Source: a virus
Strand: one strand, 5' to 3'
IMG/VR virus record: IMGVR_UViG_3300009071_000009
Coordinates: 1-62,400 of that record
DNA length: 62,400 bases
Under the pieces are notes generated by a model. It had not been told where the DNA came from. It saw only the letters and a list, made by a program, of their open reading frames with translations, and made no database searches. This document shows, in pieces, positions 1 to 6,686 of this stretch (position 1 is the first letter of the stretch; every line of letters starts with the position of its first letter). The translations under genes and the position numbers were made by a program.

Positions 1-1
1 C

Positions 2-154
2 AACGACTTTAATCTTCGTCCTGGTTTTGGTTCAACTGATTTTTGGAATTTTGTTGAGTCTGATATGTATATGGACTTATCTGGTGTTTATGCATCTACT
101 TACATCGACGAATGTTTTGATGTCTTAGCAGAACTAGAACTTGAAGGAGTATAA
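2..154 (+). CDS. 3' end of an unidentified phage protein (partial)
   Basis: Fifty in-frame codons run from the window edge to a TAA; the start lies outside. The visible C-terminus is rich in aromatic and acidic residues and ends AELELEGV. The last codons contain the GAAGGAG ribosome-binding site of the next gene, which starts two bases after this stop, so the two are probably translationally coupled. I do not recognise the family from this fragment. Confidence 0.7.
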   Translation, partial: NDFNLRPGFGSTDFWNFVESDMYMDLSGVYASTYIDECFDVLAELELEGV

Positions 155-156
155 TA

Positions 157-564
157 ATGGCTTTTACTTACTCAGATGATTGTTTCTCCGACCTTCATAA
201 AGATGTTTATGGATTTCGTCCTCGTGGAGTTTTAATGGATGAGTGGAATGACCGCACTCCTCGCCAAAAACAAGAGCTATGGAATGCTCTTTGTGATCAG
301 CTTGAGGAGAATACCGCTCGTGAAAAAAAGATTGAAGAAATGAAAGTTGATGAATTCAAAGAACGCATTCATCAAGCCCAAACCTGGGGTGCTCATGATT
401 ACTGGGATGCTTTACGCTGGATTACTGGTTCTGAAACCTTTTACCATTCTCAAGACGTTGAACATTTTGTATGGGAACAGGGAATTCTGTTTACTCAATA
501 CGGTAAACAGTTAGTTAAAGATCTCTTGAAGATCGTTGAATATAAGGAATATAATTATGCTTAA
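157..564 (+). CDS. Conserved hypothetical phage protein, 135 aa
   Basis: A strong GAAGGAG lies about 7 bases before the ATG. The protein begins with a YSDDCFSDLHKDVYGFRPRG-type segment, which I associate with small proteins common in marine T4-like phages, and continues as a charged, mostly helical protein without membrane segments. The function is unknown. It belongs to a tightly packed run of three small genes ending at the tRNA cluster, with the next gene overlapping its stop. Confidence 0.8.
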   Translation: MAFTYSDDCFSDLHKDVYGFRPRGVLMDEWNDRTPRQKQELWNALCDQLEENTAREKKIEEMKVDEFKERIHQAQTWGAHDYWDALRWITGSETFYHSQDVEHFVWEQGILFTQYGKQLVKDLLKIVEYKEYNYA

Positions 565-727
565 TAAGTACTTTAGAATTGAAGCTTTTTCTTTTGAAGA
601 TGGCGAGTACAAGTTGCAAGAGTTTGCAACCGGTTTTGCTCATAAGCAAGCCGCTGATTACTTTCGTCGCATGCATGATACTAATGAATTTGCTAAGATC
701 ACTATGAAACCTGTAAAGGCAGCATAA
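557..727 (+). CDS. Small hypothetical phage protein, 56 aa
   Basis: I chose the ATG at 557 because AAGGAA (544-549) sits at good distance before it. An upstream in-frame ATG at 536 would add seven residues without a ribosome-binding site. The start overlaps the end of the previous gene by 8 bases. The product is a soluble mixed-charge protein (FRIEAFSFEDGEYKLQEFA at the start). The family is unknown; its place between two conserved small phage genes supports it being real. Confidence 0.7.
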   Translation: MLNKYFRIEAFSFEDGEYKLQEFATGFAHKQAADYFRRMHDTNEFAKITMKPVKAA

Positions 728-931
728 ATGCATTGGGTCTTAGTATACATCGCAATTTCTGGTCATTCAATTTATGCTGTCAATGCTATGGGCCCGAAAA
801 TTTATTTTGAAACTATTACTGAGTGCTTTTTCGCTAGAGAAAGATTGTCATTGACTGTAGGAGGAACCGTAGAAGGTTACTTTCCTCTTAACACTCAAGC
901 AGTTTGTGTACAAGCCTCTGTTGTAGAATAG
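728..931 (+). CDS. Small conserved phage protein with hydrophobic N-terminus, 67 aa
   Basis: The ATG directly follows the TAA of the preceding gene. Residues 1-20 are hydrophobic (HWVLVYIAISG) and could be a signal or anchor segment. The middle contains a TECFFARERLS-like segment and the C-terminus has TQAVCVQ, a pattern I associate with small proteins of T4-like marine phages. Two cysteines (33 and 60) could form a disulfide if it is exported. The function is unknown. It ends three bases before the first tRNA. Confidence 0.7.
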   Translation: MHWVLVYIAISGHSIYAVNAMGPKIYFETITECFFARERLSLTVGGTVEGYFPLNTQAVCVQASVVE

Positions 932-934
932 AAT

Positions 935-1009
935 GGTCACGTAGCTCAGCTGGATTAGAGCAAGGCACTTCTAATGCCTAGGCCGGGGGTTCGAGTCCTC
1001 CCGTGATCA
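935..1009 (+). tRNA. tRNA-Arg (anticodon UCU)
   Basis: A full cloverleaf can be drawn. Acceptor GGTCACG/CGTGATC has one G-U pair, the D arm is GCTC/GAGC, the anticodon stem AGGCA/TGCCT holds loop CTTCTAA, and the T loop is TTCGAGT. CCA is encoded at 1010-1012. UCU reads AGA, which is used heavily in this AT-rich genome. Confidence 0.95.
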
Positions 1010-1014
1010 CCAAT

Positions 1015-1096
1015 ACTCGCATGTTGGAATTGGTAGACAATGAAGACTTAAAATCTTTTGCCTTAGGGCGTACCGGTTCGAGTCCGGTTGCGAGTA
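1015..1096 (+). tRNA. tRNA-Leu (anticodon UAA)
   Basis: Acceptor ACTCGCA/TGCGAGT pairs perfectly. The anticodon loop around ACTTAAAATC gives UAA. The long variable arm expected of a class II tRNA is present, the T loop is TTCGAGT and CCA is encoded (1097-1099). It reads UUA, the dominant Leu codon here. Confidence 0.95.
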
Positions 1097-1105
1097 CCAA
1101 ATAAT

Positions 1106-1179
1106 ATTCCTCTAGCTCAATTGGTTAGAGCAGAACGCTCATAACGTTTTGGTTACAGGTTCGAGTCCTGTGGGGAGTA
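1106..1179 (+). tRNA. tRNA with CAU anticodon (Met or lysidine-modified Ile)
   Basis: Acceptor ATTCCTC/GGGGAGT pairs with two G-U pairs. The D stem is GCTC/GAGC and the anticodon stem GAACG/CGTTT closes loop CTCATAA, giving CAU. The T loop is TTCGAGT and CCA is encoded (1180-1182). Sequence alone does not show whether it is elongator Met or Ile2. Confidence 0.92.
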
Positions 1180-1191
1180 CCATTAAACTAT

Positions 1192-1265
1192 CTCGGAGTA
1201 GCGCAGGCTGGTAGCGCATTTGGTTTGGGACCAAAGGGTCGGGAGTTCGAATCTCTCCTCCGAGA
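1192..1265 (+). tRNA. tRNA-Pro (anticodon UGG)
   Basis: The acceptor CTCGGAG/CTCCGAG is a perfect 7-bp stem. The anticodon stem TTTGG/CCAAA closes TTTGGGA, giving UGG. The T loop is TTCGAAT and CCA is encoded at 1266-1268. It reads CCA, the commonest Pro codon in the structural genes. Confidence 0.95.
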
Positions 1266-1300
1266 CCAATTAATAAATAATTTAAACATAAGGATGTATA

Positions 1301-1417
1301 ATGCCAAAAGGCTTCACAAACGCTAAGAAAACGTCAATCGGTAGAAGAAACGTAAAGAAGTCTTCTATGAATAAAAGTAAAAAACGTAGTTTTAAAAAAT
1401 ACAGGGGACAGGGGTGA
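1301..1417 (+). CDS. Very small, highly basic phage protein, 38 aa
   Basis: The ATG is preceded by AAGGATG. The peptide is about half Lys, Arg, Ser and Asn and ends KKYRGQG. The stop TGA overlaps the GTG start of the sulfotransferase-like gene (GTGA), which supports translation. I associate short peptides of this composition with marine T4-like phages, possibly nucleic-acid binding, but the function is unknown. It is easy to miss because of its length. Confidence 0.6.
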   Translation: MPKGFTNAKKTSIGRRNVKKSSMNKSKKRSFKKYRGQG

Positions 1418-2016
1418 ATTACTACTTATTTGGGTTACAGAGATCAGGCACAAATTTAGTCCAGAATTTAATTGAAGACAATTATGGATTAAAACCAGCA
1501 AATGCTGCCCCTGAAGAGTGGAAACACTCTATGAAACCTAATTTAAAAAATGATTATCCAGTTTTTAAGGTAATAAAAAATCCATACACTTGGGTTGAAT
1601 CTATAGTTTATAGAGAACGCGCAGATTTCTTTCAAAAACATGATTTTGACTTTTTTCAAACAGGTCCATTTATGGTCGAAGACGTAAACTTAAATATGTT
1701 AATGTACGTTTACAAAACTTGGTACGATCAATGGAAAGATAAAGGCACACTTATTAAGTATGAGGATATTTTATATCCAGAACAGCAAAGAGAATATTTT
1801 GCAAAACACTTTGGAGATTTGGGAAGTTGGAAAACAGTTGCGCCTGGATCCATGTTTATGTGTGAAGAATTTAAATATAAAGACTTAGAATATTATGAAA
1901 AGCAGAAACCAACGAAGCTAACTGGTATGCAGGTGAAAATAATTAATAAAGTGATGACTAAATATTTCTTTATTGAAACTGGATTCAAAATGTTAAGAGT
2001 AAAAGGATTAATCTAA
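1414..2016 (+). CDS. Sulfotransferase-like protein
   Basis: This 200-residue protein starts with a GTG overlapping the previous stop. Residues 6-15 (FGLQRSGTNL) match the 5'-phosphosulfate loop of PAPS-dependent sulfotransferases. VIKNPYTWVESIVYR near residue 55 resembles the 3'-phosphate-binding motif (R/KxPxxxxxS). The family moves sulfate from PAPS to hydroxyl groups of sugars, lipids or small molecules. The substrate is not visible here. It is short for the family but keeps both nucleotide-binding motifs. It converges with, and overlaps by 9 bases, the minus-strand hydrolase gene. With a second sulfotransferase-like gene at 3051 it suggests glycan or metabolite sulfation. Confidence 0.75.
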   Translation: MNYYLFGLQRSGTNLVQNLIEDNYGLKPANAAPEEWKHSMKPNLKNDYPVFKVIKNPYTWVESIVYRERADFFQKHDFDFFQTGPFMVEDVNLNMLMYVYKTWYDQWKDKGTLIKYEDILYPEQQREYFAKHFGDLGSWKTVAPGSMFMCEEFKYKDLEYYEKQKPTKLTGMQVKIINKVMTKYFFIETGFKMLRVKGLI

Positions 2017-2529
2017 AACCGTAAATCTGCGAAATCCTATTGCAGTAGATAAAGGTTTTTCTCCTATAGTTACTTGATCATTATCATTTCCACTTATAAT
2101 AAGAACATATGTTTCCCCATATCTTTGTCTTTTTTCTAAGAAAAAACCAACATGTCCTTGCCACTCTTCACCATCTTGTCGAGGAAAAACTATGATATCA
2201 CCTTGAGTTAAATCATTAGGAAGAACTTGCTCTCCATACTCTAAGAAACTTCTTGCAAGCAGTGATGTTTCAGGATCCATAACTTCAGAGCCCCAATATC
2301 CTGATTTTATTAAAACCGCGTTCATAAATGCAGCGCACCACGGTGTGATAACAGGATCAACATTTAAAAATTCTTTTAATTCTTTTCTATGCGTCTTTTC
2401 GTTATATCCAATATACATATAACTGTTCGCAATAAAAGGATGAGTGTATTCAGATGCGGATGGCAATCCAGCGCATGCTGAAGTAATTTGTGCTAGTGCA
2501 CCGATGGTAAAAAAAGTGATTTTATTCAT
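2008..2529 (-). CDS. Secreted TIGR02594-type cysteine hydrolase, probable lipoprotein
   Basis: The central part (TPWCAAFMNAVLIKSGYW ... QGDIIVF ... GHVGFFLE ... ISGND) matches the TIGR02594/CHAP-NlpC-like fold, with Cys in PWCAAF and His in GHVGF as catalytic candidates. Such proteins cleave peptidoglycan peptide bonds. The N-terminus from the chosen Met (2529) is a basic-hydrophobic signal followed by ITSACAG, which looks like a lipobox, so the mature protein may be tethered in the periplasm. An upstream Met at 2544 would add five residues. It is the only minus-strand gene in this part of the window. Roles in lysis or superinfection exclusion are possible; neither is shown. Confidence 0.75.
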   Translation of the reverse strand: MNKITFFTIGALAQITSACAGLPSASEYTHPFIANSYMYIGYNEKTHRKELKEFLNVDPVITPWCAAFMNAVLIKSGYWGSEVMDPETSLLARSFLEYGEQVLPNDLTQGDIIVFPRQDGEEWQGHVGFFLEKRQRYGETYVLIISGNDNDQVTIGEKPLSTAIGFRRFTVLD

Positions 2530-2537
2530 TTTTATGG

Positions 2538-2566
2538 TGTACATTTCAATAGAACTATGGTAGTAT
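2538..2566 (+). promoter_or_regulatory. Extended -10 (sigma70-type) promoter
   Basis: TGTACA (2538-2543), a 17-nt spacer and TATGGTAGTAT ending at 2566. It has the same architecture as five other sites in the window and drives the gene at 2593. It overlaps the 5' end of the divergent hydrolase gene. Confidence 0.7.
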
Positions 2567-2592
2567 ATATAGAAACTTAAAGGAGATACATC

Positions 2593-3051
2593 ATGAAAAA
2601 AATTATTCTAGCAACTACAATGCTTGCTACAATGGCTACATCAGCCTTTGCTGCAACTCGTCCAGCAAAAATAGTATTTGTTGAAACAGAAACAGTTTAC
2701 GAAAATGTTTATGTTGAAAAAGAAGTTTGTACGCGTGAAAGAGTAGAGTACACTACACCAAGCGGTGATGTTTTAGGTGGTTTAATTATTGGTGGAATTC
2801 TTGGTAAAATTGTAACAGGAGATGACGGTGGTGCTGCTGTAGGCGCTATCCTCGGTGCAGGGATTGAAGGCAACAAGAAAAAGCATATTGGTCATGGATA
2901 CGAAACTAGATGTGAAATTATAGTTGAACCTGTTAAACGAGAAGTTAACATGTATGTTGTCCATTGGAAATATAAAGGAAAGCGTGGCTATTTCTTTACA
3001 GAAAAGAAACACTATGTTGGTCATACTATTCACGTTGATGTCGGTCACTAA
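2593..3051 (+). CDS. Exported glycine-zipper (2TM) protein
   Basis: A classic Sec signal peptide occupies residues 1-20 (MKKIILATTMLATMATSAFA). Residues 55-80 form a glycine-zipper segment (GGLIIGGILGKIV then GAAVGAILGAGIE), as in SlyB/OsmB-like and Rick_17kDa outer-membrane proteins. The C-terminal third is rich in Lys, His and Tyr. Glycine zippers oligomerise in membranes, so an envelope-disturbing or surface-modifying role in the host is plausible, but this is inference. It has its own extended -10 promoter and an AAGGAG site. Its stop overlaps the start of the second sulfotransferase gene (TAATG). Confidence 0.75.
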   Translation: MKKIILATTMLATMATSAFAATRPAKIVFVETETVYENVYVEKEVCTRERVEYTTPSGDVLGGLIIGGILGKIVTGDDGGAAVGAILGAGIEGNKKKHIGHGYETRCEIIVEPVKREVNMYVVHWKYKGKRGYFFTEKKHYVGHTIHVDVGH

Positions 3052-3695
3052 TGGTATTTAAATTAAGTGGTGATTTAAATAGATGGGGCATTGGAAAAAT
3101 TGGTCGAGGATTAATCAATTCAGAAAAAGATAAATTTTGGCTAGATATTCCAAAAAACGCCTCGCAAACTACCATTCATGGATTAACTAATCGTCATCCA
3201 AATGATGGAAAATGGGTGCCAATTAATTCAGAAAATTTTAAAGTCAATTCTATCCAGAAATATTTGATTGTTAGAGATCCGATCCAGAGATGGGTCGGAT
3301 CTTCAGTCGAATTAGCATGGCATCATCATAAAACTAAATCAGAGGGAAATTTTTTCGCACGGAAAAATCTAAAAGAATGGTATGATATGCATGCACGTCC
3401 TGATCTTCATCATTTACCACAATGGGTATGGGCAAGACATCTAGATCTACATGATAATACAACCTTTATAATAATGGATAATAAAGATATTAAATTAAAA
3501 CTAAATAAAACGTTTTCAGACTACAACTTTGATGTGAACGTAAACTACAGTGAAGACAACGAATTTAAAAAGAAAATTAAATATCGTATTATGGATGAAT
3601 TTATGACAGATCATGTCTTTGTAGATAAATTAAAAGATTACTATGCTGAAGACTACGATTTATTGGAATTAGCATATACATCAAGTGGACACTAA
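3051..3695 (+). CDS. Second sulfotransferase-like protein (Sulfotransfer_2 type)
   Basis: The protein has 214 residues. DIPKNASQTT near residue 33 fits the 5'-PSB motif (PKxGTT in the Sulfotransfer_2 group). YLIVRDPIQRWVGSS near residue 71 fits the 3'-phosphate motif RDPxxRxxS, and several His residues follow (LAWHHHK). The expected activity is PAPS-dependent sulfation of a glycan or lipid; the acceptor is unknown. Its ATG overlaps the stop of the glycine-zipper gene. It resembles the gene at 1414 only in the cofactor motifs, so the two are probably different subfamilies rather than a recent duplication. Confidence 0.65.
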   Translation: MVFKLSGDLNRWGIGKIGRGLINSEKDKFWLDIPKNASQTTIHGLTNRHPNDGKWVPINSENFKVNSIQKYLIVRDPIQRWVGSSVELAWHHHKTKSEGNFFARKNLKEWYDMHARPDLHHLPQWVWARHLDLHDNTTFIIMDNKDIKLKLNKTFSDYNFDVNVNYSEDNEFKKKIKYRIMDEFMTDHVFVDKLKDYYAEDYDLLELAYTSSGH

Positions 3696-3720
3696 ATGAT
3701 TATAGATATAGAGGTAACAC

Positions 3721-3870
3721 ATGGTTGATAGTAACGATCCAGAACCAATACGGTATTATGAATGGATGCTTTGGAAATTAAGACAAGAGCGGAAAGAAGA
3801 TAACGCGAAAAGTATTGAAGGGCTTTGGAAATTAAGACAAGAGCGGAAAGAAGATAACAATGAAACTTAG
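3721..3870 (+). CDS. Small charged protein with internal 12-residue duplication, 49 aa
   Basis: The ATG follows GAGGTAA at suitable distance. The product contains LWKLRQERKEDN twice, at residues 17-28 and 35-46, encoded by two identical 36-base copies (3769-3804 and 3823-3858). The stop overlaps the start region of the next gene (3860). It is strongly charged, probably helical, and has no recognisable family. Identical DNA copies mean the duplication is recent or kept by recombination. Confidence 0.55.
   Translation: MVDSNDPEPIRYYEWMLWKLRQERKEDNAKSIEGLWKLRQERKEDNNET
3769..3858 (+). repeat. Perfect 36-bp direct repeat, 54-bp period
   Basis: CTTTGGAAATTAAGACAAGA begins both copies (3769-3804 and 3823-3858), which are identical over 36 bases with an 18-base spacer. 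The period keeps the reading frame of the small gene that contains it. Confidence 0.95.
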
Positions 3871-4102
3871 AAATCAAATTTTGGGAACAGCTTTACAACA
3901 CGCAGACGGTGAAATTCAAATACATAAAATGAATATTGAAGTTTATTTAACTAACCCTGCAGGTATAGGCGAACACAGTGATGTAATGGAAGCTATTCAA
4001 GGTGAACTTGATAAAATGGCATTAGCGCATGATCGTAAAGAAATGCTTATTAAGTATTTTGAAGGCTTAAAAAACCAGGTTTGGCAAAACGATGACAAAT
4101 AA
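3860..4102 (+). CDS. Conserved hypothetical phage protein, 80 aa
   Basis: The sequence includes HKMNIEVYLTNPAGIGEHSDVMEAIQGELDKMA, a pattern I recognise from small conserved proteins of T4-like marine phages with no known function. It has no cysteines or membrane segment and probably folds as an alpha/beta protein. Its start overlaps the previous gene and its end overlaps the radical-SAM gene by 11 bases, so it is part of the accessory operon. Confidence 0.75.
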   Translation: MKLRNQILGTALQHADGEIQIHKMNIEVYLTNPAGIGEHSDVMEAIQGELDKMALAHDRKEMLIKYFEGLKNQVWQNDDK

Positions 4103-4940
4103 AAAATATAAAGATTTCTATGACAACGATAATTTGTGGATGTGGTTAGATATATGTACAAATTGTAATGCTGGATGTCCCGAATGTCACAGAACAGATT
4201 GGGAAGGTGGAGGCCTTGGAAAGCAAGAATGGCTTCCTCTTATTAGTTGGACTTTTACACAATTTAAAAAATGCTATCCACCTGAATTTATCAAAAAAGT
4301 AAAAGAGTGGGACATTTGTGGAACGTGGGGAGATCCTGCAATGTGTAAAGATTTATACGAAATTGCAGAATATATTATTACTCATCGTCCTGATGTTAAA
4401 CTAAGTATTGATTCAAATGGCAGCATTAGATCAAAAGCTTGGTGGAGAAAACTTGGTGAATTATCTAAGCTTATGCCTCTTGATGAAGGTGTAAGACCTA
4501 TTAGAGTTGACTGGGCAATTGAAGGTATCAATCAAGAAATGCACCAAGCGTATCGTAGAAAAACTCACTTGAATAAAGTGTTAGGAAATATGCAGGCTTT
4601 TGTTGAAGGTGGAGGTTATGCAACAGCTATGGTAGTTGTTCATAAACATAATCAAAACCATTTGCAAGAAATTAAAGATTTGGCAATGACTTATGGCGCA
4701 AGTGAAGCTTGGTTCACAGAATCTAATCGTTTTTACAATGGTCCTATTTTCCATTTTAAAGATGAACATGGTAATGATGCTACATTAGAACAAGCCGGTG
4801 GTGATTATTATAAACCTAATCCAGTTAGACCACCACAAGCGGATTGGAAAACTAGAGTAGAAAAACAAGCCTGGTTCAAAGAAGCACAAGAAGGCGTAGA
4901 TGAAATAGAGGAATTTGAAGATGAAGACAACTTGTATTGA
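4092..4940 (+). CDS. Radical SAM enzyme (catalytic domain; SPASM part is the next gene)
   Basis: Residues 22-33 read CTNCNAGCPECH, with the CX3CX2C iron-sulfur motif at Cys25, Cys29 and Cys32 and an extra Cys22. DICGTWGDPAMCKD (about residues 75-88) and LSIDSNGS follow at the positions of the GGE-like and beta-strand motifs of a SAM barrel. The family uses SAM and a 4Fe-4S cluster for radical chemistry, often peptide or sugar modification. There are 282 residues and then a stop. The auxiliary-cluster SPASM domain that normally follows starts in another frame at 4921. Neighbours (sulfotransferases, carbamoyltransferase, SGNH hydrolases) suggest tailoring of a glycan or peptide; the substrate is unknown. 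Confidence 0.8.
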   Translation: MTNKKYKDFYDNDNLWMWLDICTNCNAGCPECHRTDWEGGGLGKQEWLPLISWTFTQFKKCYPPEFIKKVKEWDICGTWGDPAMCKDLYEIAEYIITHRPDVKLSIDSNGSIRSKAWWRKLGELSKLMPLDEGVRPIRVDWAIEGINQEMHQAYRRKTHLNKVLGNMQAFVEGGGYATAMVVVHKHNQNHLQEIKDLAMTYGASEAWFTESNRFYNGPIFHFKDEHGNDATLEQAGGDYYKPNPVRPPQADWKTRVEKQAWFKEAQEGVDEIEEFEDEDNLY

Positions 4941-5328
4941 ATGTAGTTGGCAAAATGAAGGAAAAATTTTAATTAATCCTGATGGTCAAGTTTTTCCTTG
5001 CTGTTATCTTGCTAATAAAACATATAAAGCTGATCAACACGGCGCAGCTTTTCCTACTATGGAAGAAAAATCTGAAGAGTGGGGTAATTGGTTTTGGAAA
5101 GAAAAGTCTGATGCTATTATGAGAAAATATATAGAGCATAAAGACGATTTAAATGTATTTAATAAACCAATGGAAGAAATTGTAAATCATCCTTGGTTTA
5201 CAGAATGGCTACCTGAGTCATGGGAAGATGAGGAAACACGTAATGAAATTTGTGTTACGTTTTGTGAAGTTCCTGTAGATGAAGAAGAGAAAAAAGAATT
5301 TTTTGAAAAGTATACTAATTCATCATGA
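4921..5328 (+). CDS. SPASM-domain protein, partner of the radical SAM enzyme
   Basis: The ATG at 4921 has its own ribosome-binding site, AGAGGAA at 4907-4913; an in-frame TTG at 4915 is less likely. Residues 5-30 (CIECSWQ ... INPDGQVFPCCYLA) are the start of a SPASM auxiliary-cluster domain, and CVTFCE near the C-terminus supplies further ligands. It overlaps the radical-SAM gene by 20 bases in a shifted frame, so the usual one-chain enzyme is two chains here, or they are joined by frameshifting. The domain would hold auxiliary 4Fe-4S clusters and help bind the substrate. The stop overlaps the next start (ATGA). Confidence 0.75.
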   Translation: MKTTCIECSWQNEGKILINPDGQVFPCCYLANKTYKADQHGAAFPTMEEKSEEWGNWFWKEKSDAIMRKYIEHKDDLNVFNKPMEEIVNHPWFTEWLPESWEDEETRNEICVTFCEVPVDEEEKKEFFEKYTNSS

Positions 5329-6686
5329 CATTAATAGTAGGCATAAGTGAGGGATTTCACGATGCTGGCCATTGCGTAATAAGAAATGGAAGAATTATTA
5401 AAGCGCAGCATTCAGAAAGATTTACTCGTAAAAAGAATGATAGATGGTTATCTGAAAACTCTGCAACAGATATTTGCAGAGCTGATGTAGTTGCCTTTTA
5501 TGAAAAACCTTGGCTAAAAAAGACACGCCAGTTTTATGCTGGACAAGGTTGGAAAAAAACTCATACAGAATACGATGTTTCTTTTCCTCATCATATGTCA
5601 CACGCCGCAGCAGGATTTTATACATCCACATTTAATGAATGCAATATTCTAGTAGTTGATGCTATTGGGGAATGGGATACTATTTCTGTCTGGAAAGCCT
5701 GGATGGATGGTGATGTACCAAAAATGAAAAAGACTAAGAGTTGGAAATATCCATATTCTCTTGGTCTTTTTTATTCTGCGATAACACAAAGAATTGGACT
5801 TAAACCTCAAGAAGATGAATATATTACAATGGGCATGGCTGCTTATGGTTCGCCAAAACATGTCACCGCTTTGCAACCTTATATGGAATCTAATTGCCAT
5901 AAAGGTATTGGCACTGCAATCCCAGAAGCAAAAGATGAAGATCTTGCATCATCTGCACAATTTTGCATTGAAAGAGAAATATTACAGATAATAGAAGATC
6001 ATTGCCCTCATAAAAATTTAGTGTTTATGGGAGGTGTTGCTCTTAACTGTGTTTTAAATACTAAGATAGCTGAACGCGGAAAAAATATATGGATCATGCC
6101 TAATCCTGGTGACTGTGGGTCCTCTCTCGGCGCCGCGGCGTTGGCATATGGTAAGAAATTAAAATGGAGGCACCCATACCTTGGTACAGATATCCGAAGA
6201 GAAATCAATCCTACAGAAATTGTTCAACATTTGCTTGATTATTCTTATTGCGGGGTTGCAAATGGCCGTGCTGAGTTTGGCCCTCGTGCCCTTGGCAATC
6301 GTAGCTTGCTTGCTGACCCTAGACGAGATATTAAAGATACAGTTAACCAAATTAAACGTAGACAAAAGTTTCGACCCTTTGCACCTGCAATCCTGGAAGA
6401 ATATGCTAAAGAATATTTCGAAGGACCAATGAATGAATACATGCAATTTGTGGCAATGGCCAAGCATGATTACTCATCAGTAACACACGTAGATGGATCA
6501 GCAAGAGTACAAATTGTAAAGAGAAATTGCATGTCACCATTGAGAATTATTCTAGAAGAATGGATGAATAAAACAGGTGTTCCTATGTTATTAAATACAA
6601 GTCTTAATATTAAAGGACAGCCTATGGTAGACACGTGGAAACACGCGTTGGAATTTCAAGAGCATTATAATGTTAAAGTTTTCTAA
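5325..6686 (+). CDS. NodU/TobZ-family carbamoyltransferase
   Basis: The 453-residue protein has an N-terminal ASKHA/Kae1-like domain (VGISEGFHDAG, then HHMSHAAAGFYTS with the metal-binding His pair). Its C-terminal part carries GRAEFGPRALGNRSLLADPR and RPFAPAILEE, hallmarks of the NodU/CmcH/TobZ family. The enzymes transfer a carbamoyl group from carbamoyl phosphate via carbamoyl-AMP onto hydroxyls of sugars or antibiotics. It is shorter than the usual 550-600 residues, but both signature regions are present. I recall that related genes occur in marine T4-like phages. It overlaps the genes on both sides, so it is co-translated with the radical-SAM and SGNH genes. Confidence 0.88.
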   Translation: MTLIVGISEGFHDAGHCVIRNGRIIKAQHSERFTRKKNDRWLSENSATDICRADVVAFYEKPWLKKTRQFYAGQGWKKTHTEYDVSFPHHMSHAAAGFYTSTFNECNILVVDAIGEWDTISVWKAWMDGDVPKMKKTKSWKYPYSLGLFYSAITQRIGLKPQEDEYITMGMAAYGSPKHVTALQPYMESNCHKGIGTAIPEAKDEDLASSAQFCIEREILQIIEDHCPHKNLVFMGGVALNCVLNTKIAERGKNIWIMPNPGDCGSSLGAAALAYGKKLKWRHPYLGTDIRREINPTEIVQHLLDYSYCGVANGRAEFGPRALGNRSLLADPRRDIKDTVNQIKRRQKFRPFAPAILEEYAKEYFEGPMNEYMQFVAMAKHDYSSVTHVDGSARVQIVKRNCMSPLRIILEEWMNKTGVPMLLNTSLNIKGQPMVDTWKHALEFQEHYNVKVF

